From: Chytridium lagenaria
Taxonomy: Eukaryota > Chytridiomycota > Chytridiomycetes > Chytridiales > Chytridiaceae
DNA length: 64,000 nucleotides
Direction: 5' to 3'
Assembly (NCBI GenBank): GCA_025449115.1
Contig: JAHLKC010000014.1
Coordinates: 1 to 64,000, forward strand
This document shows, piece by piece, positions 57,882 through 64,000 of the stretch. Made by a program: the position numbers and the translations under genes. The notes beneath the pieces are model-generated. The model was given only the letters and a program-made list of their open reading frames with translations, did not search any database and was not told the DNA's origin. The stretch's first letter is position 1, and every line of letters starts with the position of its first letter.

Positions 57882-60800
57882 ATGGACGACTCGACGCTTA
57901 GAAGTCTCCTGGTCGTCAGCAAGGGAAAGGATGCGATTGCAATCCAACCCGAGTTTAGCCGAACGCGAAAAGATTATACCGTTACAGTGCAGGATGATCA
58001 TGCCAATGTTAAAATCCTCGCGGCTCCCAACGAGGGGGATGCCTTCGTTCAGATTCAAGGGGCTTCGTCGGACGGCTTCTCAGCCATTCCTGAAGGGACC
58101 AGCGAGGTTCATATTAAGGTTGATGCTGCCGACGGATCATCTTCCATTTACAAATTGACATTCTATCGTCCATCACGTAAGCTTTTATTCGTGGTGCAGC
58201 CAAACATGACTGACGCAGCTGTTCATTTCAAGCGAAAGACTCGGCGCTAAAGGGGTTCAAGTTTGCAACGGGGACTTTGTTGCCCGACTTTAATAAGACG
58301 GAGCTCACCTACCTGCTCCATCTAACGGAACCATTGGATCGGCTTCTTGTTGAAGCTTTACCTTTCAACGTGAAGTCAAAGATTAAAGTCCAAGGAATTC
58401 AGCTTCATGAGAGCGGGGAGATTGTGTTGTGTCCTGGAGATACAGAGGTGGAGTTTTTCGTGACTTCCCCTGATGCAAGCTCATCTACTACGTACCGGCT
58501 TACAATTCGAAAAGGTGAATATAGAGAATAAATAACCTCAACTGATATCTTCCACAGATAAATGTATCATGAAGCCTTCCTACCCCGTAACATCTACGAC
58601 GCCCTCATGCAGCATCTGTTGCAACATCCTCCATCGACCACGGAAAATTGTGAATTGCAACCACAACTTTTGTTTTTTCCTGTTTAGATGCCTACTCGTC
58701 ACTTATGACGCAAACGGGATCAACCGTCAACGTTTAATTGCCCCTCTCTGTTTGATGCTCGACAAAAGTTCAGTGTGGGGGACACAAAACTGTCTCAAGG
58801 TATCAGATCAGGATTGTGAGAAGCAACTAGCTGGAATCGAGGTGCCTGTTCATGGCAAGGACGTGGATGTACAGAGAAACTTACAATGGCTTCGATTTCT
58901 AGTCATGAGGCGACTTGCGTGTTCGTTCCAAAGGAATGTATGAATTGCTATGGCGATCTTTCTCAAGCCGAAGCTGCAGCGGGGAAAACACGTGGTAGAT
59001 TGTTTAGGAAAATGTACTGCATGTGGCATAAGCGTTCCCACCAACTTCATATCGATACATCAATCTCGCTCATGCTCCTCTGTCATGGAACAACCGCGAC
59101 AACCCACAAACGTAGCAGAACGAGAATGGGAGAGTATTCTCATCAACAAAAAAAGTTCTCCACAAACATGGACAACTGCATCAAACAAGCGGAAGCATCG
59201 TGGAAATTTTACCTCCAATCTCTCAAAACCGCCATGATGAATAGCATTCAAACGCTCGGCTTTCCTACGCTTTTACCCGACATGGATGCCTTGGGAGGAC
59301 GCCGCCCTGGTTACGCGACAGCGATTGCATTGGATAGGGAGAAACGCAACGTGACGGGGCCAATCTTGATTCGAGTCTTCACTTGAAGCTTGCAATCATC
59401 TTGGAGGAGATGGAGAATGCAAATAACGCGTTTCCTTCGCAAAAAAGCAAGGGAGGGCAGGACGTGTCGTCGGAGAACCAAGCTGCAAGTGAAAGTTTTA
59501 TGAATGATGAAGTTGAGGGGCTGCTTTTAAGTATTGGAGTTCCAAAGACTGCGAGTGACGTAGTAAAGATTAAGGCGATCGAGGAGGAGTATCATAGATT
59601 GTTGGCGTCAGGTAGTTCAAACCAGGTACAAGCTTTTATGTTTTTGTTTCGTTCATGAAACAATTATGTTCGAGTTATTATGCTCAAAATCACCCTTATT
59701 ATGAAAGGCTGCAGAAGTCCAAAATCTCCACATGTGGAAAGTACGTCAAGTAGCAGGAGGGAGTTCAAAGACCGGAGACGATACTTCCGGTAGTAAACTG
59801 CAATCTTTATCTAGAGCTGTGGAAAAGTATAAGGACGCAGTAGCTGTTAATCCAACATCTTTAGAAGCAAAGTAAGTCTATTTATATTTGCTAATTATAA
59901 GGTTCCTGCAGTTGCCTGACCTCTTTGTCTTTACAGCTTTAATTTAGGAAGAGTGTTTTTGACCTTGCGAGACTTTAGCACAGCAACAGAGTATTTATCT
60001 AAAACGGCTGCTTTAAAGCCTACTCATAAAGAAGCCACGATTCTGATGGTAAGAGATAACGCATTTTCGGCCGTGACAGATATTTATTTTATTGGTTGAA
60101 TTCAGTACATTGCCTTTCTCCATCTCCCCAACCCTACCCTCACCAGCCCCGAAACCACAATTATTTCCACCGACCTCCACCACCACATTCACCGCATCAT
60201 TCTGCACAACGCCCTTCGCATCAAATCAAACTTTGAGAAATCCATGCCGGATCCATTCACCATCACCGAATCCATCTTCTCTCCATCTCATCCTATTTTC
60301 TCTCAAGCCTTCACAGCGTTAAGTCGCGCATACCGTCTCCTCGGCGTCACCGAAAAAAGCCTAGATACCCTTCTCACCCTCCTCCACATCTTACCAGACC
60401 AAATTCACCGTATCCCCAGACGAGGATGTTTATTCTCCACCCTCCTCCTCAAGATCTGCGATACAAAGCGTTTGATAGCGTTACATCATCCGACTACAGT
60501 GCCCACAACGCTGTTCCCAACAGTGATGGCAACGTTACGAATCGTGGAATCATCTCTGGAAGCGTCACGGGTTCATGAGACAGCGGCGCAAACGTGCGTG
60601 TACGTGGATCCTGGGAATCCTGGGATCATTGCAACGTTGGGTGACGCGCAGCTTGAGCGGTTTGATCATGAGGGAGGGATGGACGTTGGGTTGTTGAATG
60701 ATACGATTGGGACGTATGAAATGGCGTTGGAGGCGGAAGAGAAGTCGGATGCCGTAGTGGGGAAAGTGAAGGAATGCTTGTGGTATAAAAAACTTGTGGC

Positions 60801-61947
60801 GGAAGTCAATGAGGTGGATAAGTTGAAGATGACGGGTAAAGCTGGGAAGACCGCTAACCCGGCTGGAGGAGCTGGCTTGAAGAAATCGACAGAGTCATTG
60901 AAAGGTGCGGGGAAACCTTCCCCTGGCGTAAAAGGGAAAGCCCGCGACGAAAGGTGGTGCGCCGGTGAAACCGACAGCAGGCATAGACAAAAAAACAGTA
61001 GCTCCCACGGCACCAAAATCCCAGGGCAACACAGCATCAAAGACGGTAGTAGCAAAGGAGAAACAGGTAGGGTCAGTGTCAGGGTCAAAGTCGAATCTCG
61101 CAACTACTACAACAAAACAAACACCCGCTACCAAAACAACCGCTGCCGCAAAAACCTCCAGCTTCAGGCGTCGTTTCGAAATCAAAACCCATTGACAAAT
61201 CCAAAGCCGTCGACCCATCAACAAAAGCAGCGGGAGCTTCTAAAAAAAACAACACCAACCTCCTCCAAATTGAATCTAAGCAAGTCTAATAACAAATCAA
61301 AATCATCACCGACTCCATCACCCCCAACAGCAGCCATATCACCTCTATATCAAACCCGTATTGGACTGGCAAGAGCGCTACATAAGCGCTTTGTACTTCA
61401 ACAAGATCAATCCAAGATACCCAAAGAAGAGGCCGACAAAATGCTGGAACCCGTCAAAGAATATTATCAGAACGCGATTAAATTGAAGCCGGACGCGCAT
61501 GACGCATATATTGAACTTGGACCTATTCTAGAAAAAACGTATGAATTATTTTTGTTGTTATGTTTAATTTCGTCAGGGTGTCATGGGGTGCCGCAGCGGA
61601 TTTATACGGATCGTATCCATTCCACGATTTATCCACATCAGAACCTACTTCAGACGACATTTTTCTTTATTCTGAAGTCAGTCGCCTTTTCATAAAAGAA
61701 AAAAGGTCAGTACAGCCCATGACATCAAGAATTCTTATGGTTATGATAGATTCAAGGATCCAAACTTGTGAACGCCATGATTGCAGAGGGTCGCGCTATG
61801 GGAATTGGATGCCTCGCAAAGTATATTGAGACGTTGGATGCGGCGAGCGAGAGTCAAACACTGATGGCGGTTTACGCGGGGGTAAACCGGAAACCTGTGG
61901 ATCATCCGGATTTAGTAGCGTTCTTTAAATCGCGGTTCTGGTTGTAA
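57882..61947 (+). CDS. Cadherin-like / RING / TRAF zinc-finger / TPR protein
   Basis: The start MDDSTLRSLLVVSKGKDAIA opens two cadherin-like beta-sandwich repeats (57882-58175 and about 58235-58515). Both end in a TYRLTIRK- or YKLTFYRP-type strand, as in the Cadherin-like domain of bacterial and protist proteins. After an intron (58516-58558) comes a RING finger (CSICCNILHRPRKIVNCNHN, then CFFCLDAYSS), then TRAF-type zinc-finger Cys/His (HEATCVFVPKECMNCYGDLS, CLGKCTACG). TPRs follow from about 59740: LSRAVEKYKDAVAVNPTSLE, then FNLGRVFLTLRDFSTATEYL, and AIKLKPDAHDAYIELGPILE at about 61475. A Lys/Thr/Pro-rich linker (60830-61330) separates TPR groups. The end is GIGCLAKYIETLDAASESQT to FFKSRFWL. 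Introns near 59626-59712, 59871-59937, 60049-60104 and 61541-61576. Slips near 58250, 58680-58970, 59390, 60950 and 61200. Probably an E3 ligase with substrate-binding repeats. Confidence 0.7.
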
Positions 61948-62117
61948 TTTACAAGTGACATTATCTGCAGGCGTTATTTATACGTGCTTTACCAGGGGTT
62001 AAAGAAAATACGATGATTGAATATAACAACGTTTATTTTCGAAACTCAATAATACTTTCTGTTATGGGAGTTCAGACCAACCACATTGCACCACCGTCCA
62101 AAAAAAATATTTCAACC

Positions 62118-62844
62118 ATGAAGCTCTCTCTCATCGTAGCCGCGCTCTTCTTTGCGCTCTCCGTCTCTGCAGTCAAGGAGGCTCCCAAATCCCTTCAAAT
62201 CGGTAACTATTCTCCCAAATCTCCCATCGCGTCCCATCTTAACAATTGACCAGGCGTCAAGAAGCGTATCCCTGCTGAAGAATGCAAGAGAAAGTCTGCA
62301 AGCGGTGACAAGCTCTCGATGCACTGTGAGTATGCCCGGGGCACATGAACAATATTAAAAGGGATTTTCTGTAGATACGGGAACTTTGTTCTCGAATGGA
62401 GAAAAGTTTGATTCGTCATTGGACAGGAATCAGCCTTTTGAGTTCACCCTTGGTGCTGGACAGGTCATTAAGGGATGGGATCAAGGCCTTCTTGATATGT
62501 GCATTGGCGAGAAGCGCAAGTTGACGATCCCGCCTCATCTCGGTAAGAACGTTTTTTCCCCTTTAGTTGATTCTTCACATGTCTTTTGAATTATTTTGCG
62601 ATTCAACGCCAGCTTATATCGTCTTCTGGTTAACGCCTCATAATTTTTTTGACATCCTTAGGGTACGGAGACCGTGGCGCAGGTGGTTCCATCGTAAGTT
62701 ACCGTCCTTTGTTTTAAATGCTTTTTCCCCACTTCATCGTTGAGCGCCAATTGATTGATATTCTGTTAATAACAGCCTGGCGGAGCCACCCTCGTCTTTG
62801 AAGTCGAGCTTCTCAAGATTCTCAACGCCCATGAGGACCTTTAA
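62118..62844 (+). CDS. FPR2: ER-lumenal FKBP-type peptidyl-prolyl isomerase (FKBP2/FPR2-like)
   Basis: Catalyses cis-trans isomerisation of prolyl bonds in the secretory pathway. Five exons join cleanly: 62118-62202, 62254-62325, 62375-62542, 62662-62693 and 62776-62844. The start at 62118 gives a signal peptide ([20 protein letters not shown]). The FKBP core shows [83 protein letters not shown] and [12 protein letters not shown]. Active-site positions (Y of HYTG, F/D of KFDSS, V-I-W of QVIKGW, Y of LGYG) are present. It ends HEDL, a C-terminal ER-retention-type tetrapeptide (compare HDEL, or RTEL in human FKBP2). About 141 residues, the usual FKBP2 size. Confidence 0.95.
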
Positions 62845-62974
62845 CCGCCCCTCCCATCAATAGCCCCACTTTGATAATGCCAAATTACAAAATCCTTAAA
62901 TACTAGTTTTATTGAAAAAATAAAATAAAAAAGAACCTCAATAGGATAGTGGGGGTTTGCCAGAAAAAAACCTC

Positions 62975-64000
62975 TCACACAACAACCTCCATGGCTCCTT
63001 CTTCAATATCTCCATTTACCATCTTCACCACCCCAGTTGGAACCCCACCCTCCTCCTCCTTTACACGTCTCTTCCTCCTAATCTTACATTTCCGACACAT
63101 ACATCTCCCATTCTCATCCGAACTTTCACTCGCCGTCGCATCGTCCGTCCCACCCGCCGTATCCGATTCCGACGAATCCGAGGAACTCGAGTCCGAAGTA
63201 CTCGACGGCTGACAGGCTGGGACAGTGTCGAGGAATTTTATTCTTTCAAGGAGCGTGGCAAAGGGGGGTGAGAGAGGGTGCTGGTGGAGTGACGGGTTTG
63301 CTGCAAAGTCGGTGAAGCGACGGATGAGTTTCTTTGAAAGCCCTGGACGCGAGAATCGGGTGCGTAGCCAGACATGCTCAAAATTTGTCCTTGAACAAAA
63401 GTTTTGGGTGACGGCGACAGTAAAGTCTTTTAAAAAGGCGTTAGTCACAGCACTTGCAAGTCACAAGAGGAAGGTCAACATTTACCCAAGTTGATAACAA
63501 CGTGATGCCATCCTCCTGGAACAAACACAGTCTCTCCAGGTCTCTGAATGATCTCCATCAAACCAAGACGATCCGCCAACAAAGTTCCATCGGTATGCCG
63601 AGTGGACTCGTCAAAATACGTGGGGTACACCAACGCAAACCACGTTGCAGCCTCGTAATCCGGAAGGACCACGTCTAGAGACAAGGTGCTTGGGGACGTG
63701 TGGCGGAAAACAATGCCCATCGCTTATGTCCATGAACGAGGGCATTCCATGCACTTGTGCCAAGTGGATCCTTACGCAAGATGAGAAAAATGACCCAACG
63801 ATATAATTGAAATAAAGAAAAACTCACCACATGGATACCAGTACCCGAACGAGCTGGCCCAATCACCATCCAGCGGTAAGGAGGTCGTTTCGACCCAGTG
63901 TATTGAAAAAGATCATCCGTAAAGTACCGTGGCACCTTGTAATCGTTCAGCAACTCTTTGGTTGCAAAAGGCTCTGGCTTTCTCGAAGAAGTCTGCGGCA
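62975..64000 (-). CDS. JMJD6: JMJD6-like JmjC dioxygenase, N-terminus beyond the window
   Basis: Fe(II)/2-oxoglutarate oxygenase of the JMJD6 family, nuclear lysyl hydroxylase/arginine demethylase. From the right edge: [40 protein letters not shown], then after an intron (about 63827-63767) [20 protein letters not shown]. The pair IHVD gives the H-x-D iron ligands, and [18 protein letters not shown] supplies the second His. The segment [18 protein letters not shown], then [12 protein letters not shown], matches JMJD6 after the core. The C-terminal tail is Ser/Asp-rich ([15 protein letters not shown]) followed by basic KIRRKRRVK, resembling the poly-Ser plus basic tail of animal JMJD6. One slip lies near 63705, and another intron near 63429-63490. 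Partial only because the window ends; it is transcribed toward the FKBP gene. Confidence 0.9.

Noticed and set aside
1..64000. CRISPR arrays, bacterial operons or ribosome-binding sites
   Set aside because: The DNA is eukaryotic with spliced genes; no regularly spaced repeat-spacer array was seen.

Overview
The window is eukaryotic nuclear DNA, almost certainly from an early-diverging (zoosporic, chytrid-like) fungus. Genes are split by many short GT-AG introns (mostly 50-110 nt) and use the standard code. Fungal housekeeping genes (eL33, SerRS, ESF2) sit beside genes typical of the oldest fungal lineages or of animals: a Na+/K+-ATPase-type pump, a class C GPCR with a bacterial-type phosphate-binding ectodomain, an SZT2-like giant protein, JMJD6, and a Crinkler-like N-terminal domain. 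The lineage is an inference from gene content; no marker such as rRNA is present.

Layout. 0-6.3 kb is a retroelement graveyard: a broken Ty3/gypsy chromodomain element with an AP-endonuclease-like segment beside its integrase, then a truncated Ty1/copia element (LTR, primer-binding site and Gag) next to a second gypsy integrase fragment. 7.2-12.0 kb is a 22-exon P-type ATPase. 12-15.8 kb is poorly resolved: a decayed reading frame and a multi-pass membrane protein on the minus strand. 15.8-16.8 kb is eL33 (minus). 17.1-19.3 kb is a drug-type MFS transporter, 19.8-21.8 kb cytosolic SerRS, 22.1-23.5 kb ESF2/ABT1, 23.9-25.3 kb a single-pass membrane protein with a Crinkler-like N-terminus. 26.1-30.4 kb (minus) encodes a secreted protein of six tandem Cys-rich repeats, close to one exon per repeat. 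32.5-34.2 kb is a membrane RING-H2 protein; 34.6-35.7 kb (minus) a secreted Thr-rich protein; 36.6-37.1 kb (minus) a PLAC8 protein; 38.1-39.1 kb (minus) a secreted alpha/beta hydrolase. 39-42 kb is largely empty. 42.3-45.7 kb is the PstS/EGF/7TM GPCR. 46.5-57.8 kb is one giant SZT2-like gene, followed after 115 bp by a gene joining cadherin-like domains, RING, TRAF-type zinc-finger Cys/His and TPRs (57.9-61.9 kb). 62.1-62.8 kb is an ER FKBP, and JMJD6 (minus) runs off the right edge.

A recurrent feature is that conserved genes are interrupted by single-base frame slips, nearly always repaired conceptually by one extra base and often in short homopolymers. eL33, PLAC8, ESF2, the MFS transporter and SZT2 all show this, while SerRS and FKBP are clean. 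This looks like residual deletion error in an unpolished assembly rather than mass pseudogenisation. Exon coordinates of the slipped genes are therefore approximate.

Biologically the window is rich in sensing and signalling: a putative phosphate- or ligand-sensing GPCR, an SZT2/KICSTOR-like nutrient-signalling scaffold, two RING proteins, an ion pump and several secreted or surface proteins. No operon-like functional cluster is evident.
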